A DNA stretch of 64,000 nucleotides from Weissella confusa (GCA_041871065.1 CP168942.1:1830501-1894500), one strand, 5' to 3'; counted from the stretch's first letter, positions 1 to 8,102 are shown. Notes: generated by a model not told the origin, from the sequence alone. Translations and numbers: made by a program.

Positions 1-81
1 CCCTCCTGTTTGTGGTTGCAATCTAACTTCTCAACTTATTATATCTACATAATATATATATCATACAACCTAAACTTAAAG

Positions 82-117
82 AAAAACGCCGACCACGGAC
101 TGGACGGCGTTGTTTTT
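82..117 (-). terminator. Terminator after glnA
   Basis: Inverted repeat AACGCCG/CGGCGTT followed on the minus strand by a T-run, 20 bases after the glnA stop. Bases 1-81 hold nothing I can identify. Confidence 0.75.
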
Positions 118-136
118 AAGAAGTTTTTACGAAATT

Positions 137-1483
137 TTAGTATTGCTCCAAATAAGTTTCCAATTCCCATTGTGAAACTTCTTGGCGATATGCTTGGTAT
201 TCCAAACGCTTAGCATCCACAAATGTGCGTGCCATGTGTGAACCAAGGGCTGCCTTAATAACTTCATCCGTATCCAAATCGTTAACGGCTGCCAACAATG
301 TATCAGGCAAATCAGTGATACCCGCCTTCTTACGCTCAGCCTCGTCCATCAAGTAGATGTTACGATCAACTGCGTGGTTTGGCTCCATTTCACCGGCCAC
401 ACCATCCAAACCAGCTGCCAAGATAACAGCAAAGGCCAAGTATGGGTTAGCAGTTGGGTCAACTGAACGCAATTCCAAACGCGTTGAGTTACCACGTGAA
501 GCTGGGACGCGGACCATTGGTGAACGGTTTGAACCAGACCAAGCCACGTAAACCGGCGCTTCGAATCCAGGCGTCAAACGCTTGTATGAGTTAACCGTTG
601 GGTTTGTGATTGCCGTAAAGTTAGCTGCGTGCGCCAAGACACCACCCAAGAAGTTGTAAGCCGTCTTTGACAATTGCAAATCACCAGCTTCGTCGTAGAA
701 GACGTTACCAGCTTCATTGAACAATGACATGTTCGTGTGCATACCGTTACCGTTGATACCAGAAATTGGCTTTGGCATAAACGTTGCGTACAAACCGTGC
801 TTACGTGCAATCGTCTTAACAATCAACTTGAACGTTTGAATGTTATCAGCTGCATCCAACGCATCGGCATACTTAAAGTCAACTTCGTGTTGTCCAGGGG
901 CAACTTCGTGGTGGGCTGCTTCCACTTCAAAGCCCATCTTTTCCATTTCCAAAACAATTTCACGACGTGTGTTTTCACCCAAATCAAGTGGGGCCAAATC
1001 GAAGTAGCCACCCTTATCGTTTAGGTTCATCGTTGGGTTACCGTGCTCATCAAGCTTGAACAAGAAGAATTCTGGCTCAGTCCCAATGTTAAAGTTCTTG
1101 AAACCAGCGTCTTCCATTTGCTTCAAAACACGCTTCAAGTTGTTACGAGGATCCCCTGCAAATGGCTCGCGGTCGGCCGTGTAAATATCTGCAATCAAAC
1201 GTGCAACCTTACCACCGTGTGAGTCAGTCGCCCATGGGAAAATCATGAACGTTGAAAGGTCAGGGTACAAGTACATGTCTGACTCTTCAATACGAACGAA
1301 TCCTTCGATTGAAGAACCGTCAAACATCAAATTGTTGTCCAATACCTTTTCAAGTTGTGAAACAGGTACTTCGACGTTCTTAATTGTGCCGAAAACATCT
1401 GAGAACTGCAAACGTAGGAATTCCACGTTTTCCTCAGCAATCATGTTGCGAATATCATCCTTGGTATAAGCCTTGCGAACCAT
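137..1483 (-). CDS. glnA: Glutamine synthetase type I
   Basis: Cytoplasmic enzyme making glutamine from glutamate, ammonia and ATP. The 448-residue length fits the short Gram-positive GSI-alpha type. Visible family signatures are the N-terminal beta-grasp with FDGSSIEGF (about residues 54-62), the ATP/glutamate-site stretch around GTEPEFFLF and [20 protein letters not shown], and NRSPMVRVP with the conserved arginines. ATG start with AAGGAGA about 8 bases upstream. It is the second gene of a glnR-glnA pair, 36 bases apart with no promoter visible between them, so transcription most likely begins at the GlnR-controlled promoter upstream of glnR. In related Firmicutes, feedback-inhibited GlnA also signals to GlnR. 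Confidence 0.98.
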   Translation of the reverse strand: MVRKAYTKDDIRNMIAEENVEFLRLQFSDVFGTIKNVEVPVSQLEKVLDNNLMFDGSSIEGFVRIEESDMYLYPDLSTFMIFPWATDSHGGKVARLIADIYTADREPFAGDPRNNLKRVLKQMEDAGFKNFNIGTEPEFFLFKLDEHGNPTMNLNDKGGYFDLAPLDLGENTRREIVLEMEKMGFEVEAAHHEVAPGQHEVDFKYADALDAADNIQTFKLIVKTIARKHGLYATFMPKPISGINGNGMHTNMSLFNEAGNVFYDEAGDLQLSKTAYNFLGGVLAHAANFTAITNPTVNSYKRLTPGFEAPVYVAWSGSNRSPMVRVPASRGNSTRLELRSVDPTANPYLAFAVILAAGLDGVAGEMEPNHAVDRNIYLMDEAERKKAGITDLPDTLLAAVNDLDTDEVIKAALGSHMARTFVDAKRLEYQAYRQEVSQWELETYLEQY

Positions 1484-1519
1484 TGTAATCTCCTTTTACT
1501 TTATCCCAAAACACATCAT

Positions 1520-1873
1520 CTAAAACTTCCGTTGACCGTTATTAAAACGACCAATCTTAAGCAACTCATCAGCCAACATGTGACGCATATTAATTTCATC
1601 CGGATTAACCGTTTCTGCTTCACGACGTTGCTTTTTAGCATCAACCTCATGAATTTCAGAAATCGAATATCCCGCATCTAGATAATCTGCAATCTCCAAT
1701 AAACGATCGACGTCATCTAATGAAAAACGTCGCTGCTTACCGGCCCCTCTATGTGGCTCAATGAGTCCCTGCTGATCATAGTACCGAATCTGACGATCTG
1801 ATAAGCCCGTCAATTCGCGCACTACGCTCATTGGCAACACTGCCAAATCGCGACGTAACTCTCGTCTTACCAT
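1520..1873 (-). CDS. glnR: MerR-family nitrogen repressor GlnR
   Basis: Transcriptional repressor of nitrogen genes. The 117-residue protein starts with a MerR winged helix-turn-helix; the segment VRELTGLSDRQIRYYDQQGL (residues 18-37) is the diagnostic part, followed by RRFSLDDVDRLLEI. The charged C-terminal tail is where GlnR family members contact glutamine synthetase. GGGGG lies about 10 bases before the ATG. A GlnR operator that overlaps the promoter -35 (1931-1948) indicates autoregulation of glnRA. Confidence 0.96.
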   Translation of the reverse strand: MVRRELRRDLAVLPMSVVRELTGLSDRQIRYYDQQGLIEPHRGAGKQRRFSLDDVDRLLEIADYLDAGYSISEIHEVDAKKQRREAETVNPDEINMRHMLADELLKIGRFNNGQRKF

Positions 1874-1908
1874 ACGTCCGACCCCCTATGAGTAGCATGT
1901 TACCACCT

Positions 1909-1948
1909 ATTTTAGAAGATTTTTCTATTCATGTCAGCTATTCTGACA
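1909..1948 (-). promoter_or_regulatory. GlnR operator overlapping the glnRA promoter
   Basis: On the minus strand TGTCAGAATAGCTGACAT (1931-1948) matches the GlnR consensus TGTNA-N7-TNACAT exactly. The CTGACA in its right half (1932-1937) serves as a -35 box, with a 17-base spacer to a -10 TAAAAT (1909-1914). GlnR binding would block RNA polymerase directly. The operator also overlaps the stop codon of the upstream miaA gene. Confidence 0.88.
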
Positions 1949-2861
1949 CGAACCCCGCGACGTCACTTTCAATCGTCTTTAGTGTCGCGATGTTTTGTAC
2001 CAAGTCATACCAATGAATGTCAGTGAACTGGTTATTGAACCATGTCATTTGACGCTTTGCATAACGACGTGAGGCTTGCTTCAACGCTTCACTCGCTTGC
2101 TCAAGTGTTTCGACACCGTCTAAGTAACCAAACAATTCCTTATACCCAATTGCTTTCTTAGCCGTACTATCTTCTGGCAACGTTGCCGCAATCCGTGCTT
2201 CTTCAAGCAAGCCATTCGCAATCATCGCATCCACACGGGTATTAATCCGTTCGTACAAAACTGGTCGATCCGTCGTTAACCCGATGATACAGGCATCATA
2301 CAAACGCTTTGGCTCAGGCGGCTGTTCTGAAAAAGGCTTGCCAGTGTGATCACTAACTAAGAGCGCTCTGACTAGACGGCGAATTTGTCCTGGCAGAATG
2401 CGCGCTTCACTAACCGGATCCAATTCACGTAAAGCATCACGCACAACTGCTTCGCCCTGCTCATGAGCAATTGCCGTCCACTTCTCGACAAACGCCTCAT
2501 CCGTAATGTCATCCACCTCAGCCAGCGGACGGTCACCTAGCAACGCTTGGACATAAAAGCCAGTACCACCAACCAAAATTGGCATTTTGCCACGAGCTGT
2601 GATATCCGCAATCGCAGCCTGTGCTTCACGCACAAAGCGCGCCGCTGAATAATGTTCAGCAGGGTCAGCAACATCAATCATATGATGTGGTGCGACCGCT
2701 TGTTCTTCGGGCGTCGCCTTGGCTGTCCCAATATCCAATTGACGATAAATTTGCATCGAATCACCCGATACAATTTCACCGTTAAATTTCTTTGCTAGTT
2801 CTAGTGATAAAGCGGTTTTTCCAACCGCAGTCGGACCGACAATCACAATCAACTTATCCAT
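1938..2861 (-). CDS. miaA: tRNA dimethylallyltransferase MiaA
   Basis: Adds the dimethylallyl group to A37 of tRNAs that read UNN codons. The N-terminus holds the P-loop IVGPTAVGKTALS, then SGDSMQIYRQLDIGTAK, the DVADP region and VGGTGFYVQALL, all standard MiaA signatures. I chose the ATG at 2861 (protein begins MDKLIVIVG) rather than upstream in-frame codons because it places the P-loop at the usual distance; about 307 residues. An alternative ATG is at 2873. The start overlaps the end of the phosphodiesterase gene, so the two are probably translationally coupled. Confidence 0.96.
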   Translation of the reverse strand: MDKLIVIVGPTAVGKTALSLELAKKFNGEIVSGDSMQIYRQLDIGTAKATPEEQAVAPHHMIDVADPAEHYSAARFVREAQAAIADITARGKMPILVGGTGFYVQALLGDRPLAEVDDITDEAFVEKWTAIAHEQGEAVVRDALRELDPVSEARILPGQIRRLVRALLVSDHTGKPFSEQPPEPKRLYDACIIGLTTDRPVLYERINTRVDAMIANGLLEEARIAATLPEDSTAKKAIGYKELFGYLDGVETLEQASEALKQASRRYAKRQMTWFNNQFTDIHWYDLVQNIATLKTIESDVAGFVSE

Positions 2862-2862
2862 A

Positions 2863-3498
2863 CTACTTTCCATCTCTATCTCTAATTTGTTGGGCCAAAC
2901 GTACATCGTCCGTAATCACACCAGCAACCCGCCCGATGAACATCAATCGCAACGCCCAAGCCATCGTCGGCGTCCACCAATACGTGACCGCTTTCCGTGC
3001 ACGTGCAACGACAAACGGTAAATAACGGTAGTCCAAATTGTTATTTTGAATCACACCGGCGTGAAACAGTTGACGGCTCAAACGGTTAGGACGATGTTGC
3101 AACAGCCCTAACGGCATCGTTGCGTCAAGTTGGCGCCACGTTTTAACAGCATTCACTTGGAATGATTGCAACATTACTGGTGCGTCTATTTCAGCTGCTT
3201 GCAACTCACGGTACAATTCTGTTGCGCCCCGCTTGCCCTTCAACTCAATCAACAATAGGCCTTGGTAATTCGTTTCTTTTACCAACGCCAAAAATGATGC
3301 AAAATCATCCACAACTGGTGGCATCTCGTCATCAATATCATGTTTTAGGATTAAGCGACCCTCATATAATTGCACATCAACCTCTAAGCCATCTGCGCCT
3401 AATTGAATTGCAGAAGCAAAAGCTGGTAATGAATTTTCAAGGCGGCCAGCCGTGTGATCACCCCGATGGGCGATAATTAATGATTTGTTCATCTGCAT
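2863..3498 (-). CDS. Glycerophosphodiester phosphodiesterase family protein
   Basis: Predicted cytosolic hydrolase of glycerophosphodiesters, giving glycerol-3-phosphate and an alcohol. The N-terminal AHRGDHTAGRLENS contains the catalytic HRG and the metal ligands that pair with E39/D41 in GLEVDVQL; ILKHD carries the second catalytic His. At 211 residues it is a little shorter than typical GDPD proteins (about 240), with a weaker middle section. There is no signal peptide. It precedes miaA and overlaps it. The exact start (3498 or 3492) is uncertain because no strong ribosome binding site is visible. Confidence 0.85.
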   Translation of the reverse strand: MQMNKSLIIAHRGDHTAGRLENSLPAFASAIQLGADGLEVDVQLYEGRLILKHDIDDEMPPVVDDFASFLALVKETNYQGLLLIELKGKRGATELYRELQAAEIDAPVMLQSFQVNAVKTWRQLDATMPLGLLQHRPNRLSRQLFHAGVIQNNNLDYRYLPFVVARARKAVTYWWTPTMAWALRLMFIGRVAGVITDDVRLAQQIRDRDGK

Positions 3499-3574
3499 TT
3501 CAAGAAACCCCAGTTATTAAACTCAATTAAAATATGTTAAACTTATTTTAACAAATATATGGAGGAACCACATC

Positions 3575-3757
3575 ATGAAGAAGTTTGGTTTGGGGATTTT
3601 TACTGGTGTTGCTGGTACGCTAGCAACTGCTGCCGCTGCGGCCTTCACGTTCCACAAGGTTGCTGTTAAGCCTTTGGAAGAAGAAGAGGCTAAGTTTGAG
3701 GAGACTGAGCGCAAGGCTGCTCGTAAGGCTGCTCACTCTCACGGCGCACGATTCTAA
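3575..3757 (+). CDS. DUF3042 small membrane protein
   Basis: A 60-residue protein with an N-terminal glycine/alanine-rich hydrophobic segment (KKFGLGIFTGVAGTLATAAA) and a charged helical C-terminal half ending in HSHGARF. The pattern matches the DUF3042 family of Lactobacillales, whose function is unknown. Strong ribosome binding site (GGAGG, 8 bases before ATG). It is transcribed divergently from the phosphodiesterase gene and followed by its own terminator, so it is likely monocistronic. Confidence 0.85.
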   Translation: MKKFGLGIFTGVAGTLATAAAAAFTFHKVAVKPLEEEEAKFEETERKAARKAAHSHGARF

Positions 3758-3773
3758 TCTAAAAATATAAACA

Positions 3774-3832
3774 AATACCCACTTACATGAGCCGGCGTAA
3801 CATCGTCAGTTAATGTAAGTGGGTATTTTTTT
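3774..3832 (+). terminator. Terminator after the DUF3042 gene
   Basis: A stem of about 15 bp (AATACCCACTTACAT paired with its complement) with a 24-base loop and a run of seven T. It overlaps the stop codon of the convergent rhodanese-like gene and may serve both strands. Confidence 0.85.
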
Positions 3833-4250
3833 AATTACTCTTAGTCTTACCAGTGTAAGAACCAAAACCGTTCTTCAAGACGTAGATATCGTTGTATCCC
3901 GCCTTCTTCAACTTACGCGCCATACGCGCAGCCATTTGCATGTTTTCGTCATACAAAAAGACTGGCTTGTCTTGACGCAAAGCACTGTGGTTTTCATTCA
4001 ACATAGCGTATTGAATGTTACGTGCACCAAGCACGTGCTTTGCCTTAAACTTAGCTGGCTCACGCAAATCGATCAATTGGTGACCGCGACTTTGTGCTTC
4101 GAATTCTTCAGAGTTCAAAAGTGATGCCGCACGCTTCAACGTTACGCGCGTCCATACCAATGTACCAACCGTCCAAAGAATCCAAAGCAATACAATGACA
4201 AACAATGCTTGCAACATACTACTAAATTCCCCATTTCGTTTTTCAGTCAA
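3831..4250 (-). CDS. Membrane-anchored rhodanese-like domain protein
   Basis: A 139-residue protein with an N-terminal membrane segment (about residues 11-33) and a rhodanese fold: DLREPAKFKAKHVLGARNI is the conserved first half, followed by PVFLYDENMQMAARMARKLKKAGY. In active sulfurtransferases the loop after the strand holds a catalytic Cys (CxxGxRS); here the loop reads YDENMQMAAR with no Cys anywhere in the protein. It therefore cannot use the standard persulfide mechanism and is more likely a binding or regulatory module. It lies alone on the minus strand, convergent with the DUF3042 gene. Confidence 0.85.
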   Translation of the reverse strand: MTEKRNGEFSSMLQALFVIVLLWILWTVGTLVWTRVTLKRAASLLNSEEFEAQSRGHQLIDLREPAKFKAKHVLGARNIQYAMLNENHSALRQDKPVFLYDENMQMAARMARKLKKAGYNDIYVLKNGFGSYTGKTKSN

Positions 4251-4276
4251 GTACTATTCTATCAAACCTAAAATAA

Positions 4277-4304
4277 AAAGTCTGCCAACCTTAGGCAGAC
4301 TTTG
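4277..4304 (-). terminator. Terminator after the LysM-CAP gene
   Basis: Stem AAAGTCTGCC with its complement, followed on the minus strand by a T-rich tract. Confidence 0.8.
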
Positions 4305-4316
4305 ATTTTTCTTCAA

Positions 4317-5123
4317 TTATTGCGCTTCAGCAACGAACGTACCAGTAGCGGCGTTGTAACCGAAACCAACACGTGAGTATGAACCCAATACCCAACGCGT
4401 GTGTGGGTGTGAACCGTTGTCGATCATACCAGTTTCAGCATACCAAGCGTTAACAGCGGCTGAACCAGCACCGAAGCCAATAGCAACAACTTCGTGACCG
4501 TATGATTGTGCAAAGTGCGCAGCGTCAACGTTTCCTGCCATCATGTCGGCACGGTATTGTGCAGTTGCTGACAATGAAGCATCGTATGAAACTGGTGACA
4601 AACCAGCAGCCGTACGGATTGCGTTCAATGCGTTAACGGCATCAGCGAATGAACCCGTTGAAACAGGTGCAGTTGCAACTGACGTTTGTGCAGGCGCTGC
4701 AGAAGCAACTGGTGCTGATGACGCAGCAGATGAAGCTTGTGATTGAGCTGGTTCTGCTGCAACACTTGATTGTGCAGGTGCAACTGAACCGTTCAAGCGA
4801 ATCTCTTCACCAACGATGATCAAGTTAGGGTTCGTGATGTTGTTCATCTTTACGATGTCATCCACCTTCAAGCCAGTTGCTTGTGCGATTGTGTCAATCG
4901 TGTCACCTTCTTGAATCTTGTAAGTCGTACCAGCAGTCTTAACGGCTTCCTTAACGTCGTCAACCGTCTTTGCACGCCATGAAGCAGCGTCCGTAGCTGG
5001 CTTTGCGTTATCGTCGGCTGATACAGCAGTGTTTGAGTTCGTCATTGGCAAAATCGCAGCAGCGGCAACCAAAGCGGCAGCTCCCATTCCCTTAGCCATA
5101 GCATTCATCTTAGAGTTAATCAT
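4317..5123 (-). CDS. Secreted LysM and CAP-domain protein
   Basis: Exported wall-associated protein. After a signal peptide (hydrophobic GMGAAALVAAAAILPM, cleavage probably after AVSA) comes SWRAKTVDDVKEAV, then a LysM domain (YKIQEGDTIDTIAQATGLKV through ITNPNLIIVGEEIRL), a Ala/Ser/Pro-rich linker, and a C-terminal CAP/SCP-like domain (LNAIRTAAGLSPV, AVNAWYAETG, HTRWVLGSYSRVGFGYN). LysM binds peptidoglycan; the role of bacterial CAP domains is not settled. I chose the ATG at 5123 (MINSKMNAM) because AAAGGGAA precedes it and the upstream in-frame codons lie in a promoter region. A WalR-type box lies 92 bases upstream of the start. The module before the LysM is shared with the neighbouring gene. 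Confidence 0.92.
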   Translation of the reverse strand: MINSKMNAMAKGMGAAALVAAAAILPMTNSNTAVSADDNAKPATDAASWRAKTVDDVKEAVKTAGTTYKIQEGDTIDTIAQATGLKVDDIVKMNNITNPNLIIVGEEIRLNGSVAPAQSSVAAEPAQSQASSAASSAPVASAAPAQTSVATAPVSTGSFADAVNALNAIRTAAGLSPVSYDASLSATAQYRADMMAGNVDAAHFAQSYGHEVVAIGFGAGSAAVNAWYAETGMIDNGSHPHTRWVLGSYSRVGFGYNAATGTFVAEAQ

Positions 5124-5214
5124 ATTGTTTATATTCCCTTTTTGTACGTTTTTGGCCAGTCCAACGACTGAGCCTCGTATGCTTTCTATAATAGCAAGTA
5201 CGTATATCAAGTAA

Positions 5215-5231
5215 GTTACATCACGATAACA
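5215..5231 (-). promoter_or_regulatory. WalR-type box upstream of the LysM-CAP gene
   Basis: Minus strand TGTTAT-CGTGA-TGTAAC fits the WalR/YycF consensus TGTWAH-N5-TGTWAH exactly. A -10-like TATTAT follows about 20 bases downstream, which suits activation. Confidence 0.75.
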
Positions 5232-5262
5232 AAAAAACGGGACATTGATGACAATGTCCCGT
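5230..5262 (-). terminator. Terminator after the LysM-CHAP gene
   Basis: Perfect stem ACGGGACATTG/CAATGTCCCGT followed by seven T on the minus strand. It abuts the WalR box of the next gene. Confidence 0.85.
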
Positions 5263-5279
5263 ATGCAATACATTTCAAA

Positions 5280-6122
5280 TTAGTGGATGAACAAAACACC
5301 TGCTGCAGGGATAGTACGTGATGAAACCACGAATTCACCCTTAGCGTTCATTTCTGAGATTGTGATCATGTCACCGTTAACACCCGTAACAACAGCCACG
5401 TGTCCGTATGATGAAGCGTAAGCAACACCTGGCATCATAACAGCAAACGTACCAACGGCTGGGTTCGTGTCTACAACACGGCCAGCGTAAGTTGCGTTGT
5501 TAGCCCATTCTGCGGCGTTACCCCAGAAGTTACCAACCCAAGGCAATTGGTTCTTAACGTACCACGCGCATTGTCCAGCGTAGTATGAGTTACCTGGTAC
5601 AGCAGTGTAGTCAGCATTGTATGAAGGCGCTGCTGGTTGTGCTTCTTGGGCAACTGGTGCCTCTGCAACGTCAACTTCTTCAGTAGCAACAGGTGCTGCT
5701 TCTTCAACAACTGGCGCTACTTCAACTGCAGCTTCTTCGGCAACTGGTGCTTCTGAAGCAACAACTTCTTCAGCAACTTCCTTCGTCAAGTTGATTTCTT
5801 GACCGATAACAATGAAGTTAGCGTCGTTGATGTTGTTAGCTGCAGCGATTTCTTCTGCAGTCAATTCAGTAGCTGAAGCAATCGTTGACAACGTATCACC
5901 AGCTTGAACCGTGTACTTTTGACCTGCGGCTTGAACGGCTTCAACCACTTGATCAACCGTCTTTGCACGCCATGATGAAGTCGTTTGTGCCACTTCTTCG
6001 TTAGCGTATGCTGATTCAGTTGAAATCATTGGTACGATGGCAGCAGCTGCAGCAACAACCGTTGCGGCTACCCAGTTCTTACCTGACTTGTACATCTTCT
6101 TGCGTGAATTTACGTTTTGCAT
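5280..6122 (-). CDS. Secreted LysM-CHAP peptidoglycan hydrolase
   Basis: Predicted secreted amidase/endopeptidase. The N-terminus carries KMYKSGKNW (residues 9-17), a full KxYKxGKxW signal motif, then a hydrophobic stretch and cleavage near SAYA. It continues with SWRAKTVDQVVEAV (shared with the LysM-CAP neighbour), one LysM (YTVQAGDTLSTIASA through FIVIGQEINL), an acidic Ala/Glu/Val-rich linker of about 60 residues, and a CHAP domain with the catalytic Cys in GQCAWYVK and His in YGHVAVV. 280 residues, strong GGGGAG ribosome binding site 6 bases before ATG. A WalR box sits 118 bases upstream. The intact signal is a useful comparison for the broken one in the giant protein at 17.2-25.8 kb. Confidence 0.93.
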   Translation of the reverse strand: MQNVNSRKKMYKSGKNWVAATVVAAAAAIVPMISTESAYANEEVAQTTSSWRAKTVDQVVEAVQAAGQKYTVQAGDTLSTIASATELTAEEIAAANNINDANFIVIGQEINLTKEVAEEVVASEAPVAEEAAVEVAPVVEEAAPVATEEVDVAEAPVAQEAQPAAPSYNADYTAVPGNSYYAGQCAWYVKNQLPWVGNFWGNAAEWANNATYAGRVVDTNPAVGTFAVMMPGVAYASSYGHVAVVTGVNGDMITISEMNAKGEFVVSSRTIPAAGVLFIH

Positions 6123-6239
6123 GATTAACTCCCCAATTATCTGTCGCTCATATAAGCGTTTGTTTCTTTGTTTTAATAAGATTTAATTTGTATTAGTTAT
6201 GCGTTGCCCTAGCAACGTGATTAATAATACCGACGGGGC

Positions 6240-6256
6240 GTAACAGTTATATAACA
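6240..6256 (-). promoter_or_regulatory. WalR-type box upstream of the LysM-CHAP gene
   Basis: Minus strand TGTTATATAACTGTTAC equals TGTTAT-N5-TGTTAC, an exact fit to TGTWAH-N5-TGTWAH. The rest of 6123-6430 is AT-rich intergenic sequence with no gene; further TGTAAC/TGTAAT half-sites at 6412-6455 are not at the 5-base spacing. Confidence 0.75.
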
Positions 6257-6464
6257 GCGACTAAACAACGTGTAACGCACAAATTGGTCATATTTGATTT
6301 GCATATAAACAGCGTCATTTCGGCACAACTGTTCCGGTGTTCACATTTACTTCAAAAACAGTCCCCACTCTGAAAATAACTTTTTTCGTGTTTTCATTAC
6401 TTTTCAGGCCGTTTGTTACAACTATTACATCGTTTTCTGGGAAGTTTGTTACAGATCGGCTTAG

Positions 6465-7078
6465 TTTGTGGTTAGTGTCCGTCCTGACGGCCGGAGTGCT
6501 TGGCCCCTTCTAGGGCACGCTAACACGTCCAGACCATGACCTGCAGGGAGCGGAGTCCACGCCGTTGGCGCGTGCTCCTTTACCTCCCGTGGCTCTAAGC
6601 GGAAACCCGCTAAGAACCCACACCTGCGGGTCAAGGTCTGCACGTGTCTATACGCGTGGCGGGGCCAAGCACAGCAGCCAAGTAATACTCTGATTGTTTG
6701 AGTTACATCCACCACTTTACCGCAGGTTGAACTGTTCGCCCATTTGGTTTCTGGTGCATGATTATCTTAGACAGGATAGAACATCTTAGCTGCTGGCATG
6801 GGATTTGGTTGGGGTGGTGGTGCGGAGCTCCTGCGATATTAGCCGGTGACCAAGCGAGGACAGGAGCACCAATTATCACTTAGCAGCAGTGGATTTCGAG
6901 CCGACAGGCGCGGAAATACGCTGAGGCTTAGTGAGAATGGGACTCCTTCGCCACCAGCTTATATTGCAGGACGGAGCACCGCCACCCCAACCAAATCCCA
7001 TGCCTCGGCGCAACGCGTCGACACTCCAAAACCACGACAAAAAAAGACGAGAACCATTCGCTGATTCTCGTCTTTATT
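6465..7078 (+). ncRNA. Large two-domain structured RNA (unassigned)
   Basis: A GC-rich island (65% G+C over 6481-6600, against 37% at 6361-6420) without a credible gene. The 5' domain (6497-6671) closes with an 11-bp helix (6497-6507/6661-6671), continues with 6523-6535/6635-6647 and an 11-bp helix 6537-6547/6623-6633, then branches into two hairpins (6552-6578 and 6589-6621). The 3' domain (6795-7004) closes with a 29-bp helix and continues through an 11-bp helix (6829-6839/6961-6971) into a branched end. A terminator follows on the plus strand. Four pairs reveal the strand: three (6542/6628, 6818/6981, 6835/6965) are G-U on plus but A-C on minus, one (6844/6956) is the reverse. The 5' end is approximate; the only candidate promoter (TTTTCA 6401, TATTAC 6423) is weak. 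It lacks tmRNA, RNase P, SRP and 6S hallmarks. Size and shape recall the ROOL/GOLLD class of ornate RNAs in Lactobacillales, but I cannot confirm this. Confidence 0.72.
6795..7004. repeat. 29-bp inverted repeat closing the 3' RNA domain
   Basis: Arms 6795-6823 and 6976-7004 are complementary at 28 of 29 positions, the exception being a T/G pair (6818/6981). They enclose about 150 bases that themselves fold back. As no transposase or target duplication is present, I read this as an RNA helix rather than a mobile element. Confidence 0.85.
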
Positions 7079-7079
7079 T
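7037..7079. terminator. Bidirectional terminator of the structured RNA and glcK
   Basis: Stem AAAGACGAGAA with its complement and an 11-base loop, T-rich on both sides: TTTATTTTT on plus (end of the structured RNA) and seven T on minus (end of glcK). Confidence 0.85.
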
Positions 7080-7092
7080 TTGCTTTATTTAA

Positions 7093-8070
7093 TTAGGCAA
7101 TAACGCGATCTGAGTTACGGGCCAATGAAGCAGCACCGTATGCACCAGCATCGTTACCCAACTCAGCCAACTTAACTTCAGTCACGTCACGCGTTGACTT
7201 GAAGGCAAATTGCTTAAAGTTCTTCTCAACACGATCCAACAAGAACTTTCCTGCGGCTGAAACACCACCACCGATAACAACAGAAGATGGGTTCAAGATG
7301 TTTGAGATGTTAGCTGAAGCCAATCCAAGGTAGTAAGCAACCTTGTCTACAACTTCGTTTGCCAAGTAGTCACCTTCCTTGGCCAAGTCAAAGACAATCT
7401 TTGACGTTACTTCTTCACCGTTGTCGACCATAGCCTTCAACTTTGAGTTACCAACGTAGGCTTCTGCAAAGTCTTGCGCCAAGTGAACAACACCAGTAGC
7501 TGAAGCGTATTGCTCCAAGCAACCGTAGTTACCGCATGTGCACAAGTATCCACCTGGCTCGACGATCATGTGACCGACCTCACCACCGGCTCCTGCAACA
7601 CCGTGGATCAACTTACCATCGTTAATCAATCCACCACCAACACCAGTTCCCAACGTAATGAAGGCAACGTCTGGTTGGTTGTTTCCGGCACCACGCCATT
7701 GCTCACCCAATGCGGCAGCGTTGGCGTCGTTGTCCATCGTCAAGGGCAAACCAGTTCCAGCTTCGATTTGCTCACGAACGTTTTGTGTTTCCTTCCAGTT
7801 CAAGTTGAAGGCACCCTTAACAGTACCGTTCTCAAGATCAACCGTTCCTGGTGTACCCATTCCGATACCAATGATGCGATCCTTGTCCAATTGGTACAAG
7901 TCCAAGTGGTGGTTAATTGAATCAATGATATCAGGTACGATGTGTGACCCTTCATCCAAAATGTTTGTACGGATTGACCACTTTTGTTGGATTTCTCCTT
8001 CAGCAGTCAAAATGGCGAACTTGATAGTCGTACCACCAAGGTCAACACCAATTAGCTTATCTTTAGCCAT
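7093..8070 (-). CDS. glcK: ROK-family glucokinase
   Basis: Phosphorylates glucose with ATP in the cytoplasm. GVDLGGTTIKFAIL is the N-terminal phosphate-binding motif; GMGTPGTVD, DNDANAAALGE (catalytic Asp in the ND of this motif) and the zinc-binding CTCGNYGCLEQ motif are all present, as is the C-terminal GGGVSAAG. 325 residues, the usual length. Has its own promoter and two catabolite-control (cre) sites upstream, although it follows yqgQ at a distance of 121 bases in the order conserved in Bacillus (yqgN-yqgP-yqgQ-glcK). Confidence 0.97.
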   Translation of the reverse strand: MAKDKLIGVDLGGTTIKFAILTAEGEIQQKWSIRTNILDEGSHIVPDIIDSINHHLDLYQLDKDRIIGIGMGTPGTVDLENGTVKGAFNLNWKETQNVREQIEAGTGLPLTMDNDANAAALGEQWRGAGNNQPDVAFITLGTGVGGGLINDGKLIHGVAGAGGEVGHMIVEPGGYLCTCGNYGCLEQYASATGVVHLAQDFAEAYVGNSKLKAMVDNGEEVTSKIVFDLAKEGDYLANEVVDKVAYYLGLASANISNILNPSSVVIGGGVSAAGKFLLDRVEKNFKQFAFKSTRDVTEVKLAELGNDAGAYGAASLARNSDRVIA

Positions 8071-8102
8071 GATTTTTCCTCGTCATTCTCACAAAAATAT
8101 TT

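Noticed and set aside
6795..7004. Mobile element or MITE because of the 29-bp inverted repeat
   Set aside because: No transposase, no target-site duplication, and the interior also pairs along its whole length as expected for RNA.
6461..7064. Two open frames of 84 (minus) and 72 (plus) codons inside the GC-rich segment
   Set aside because: No ribosome binding site, Arg/Pro/Thr-rich translations of no family, and both overlap strong RNA helices.
6465..7078. tmRNA, RNase P RNA, SRP RNA or 6S RNA
   Set aside because: No tag-reading frame or tRNA-like ends, no GAGGAAAGTCC-type P4 sequence, no SRP GGAAGCAGCC-type motif on either strand, and a branched rather than single-bubble fold.
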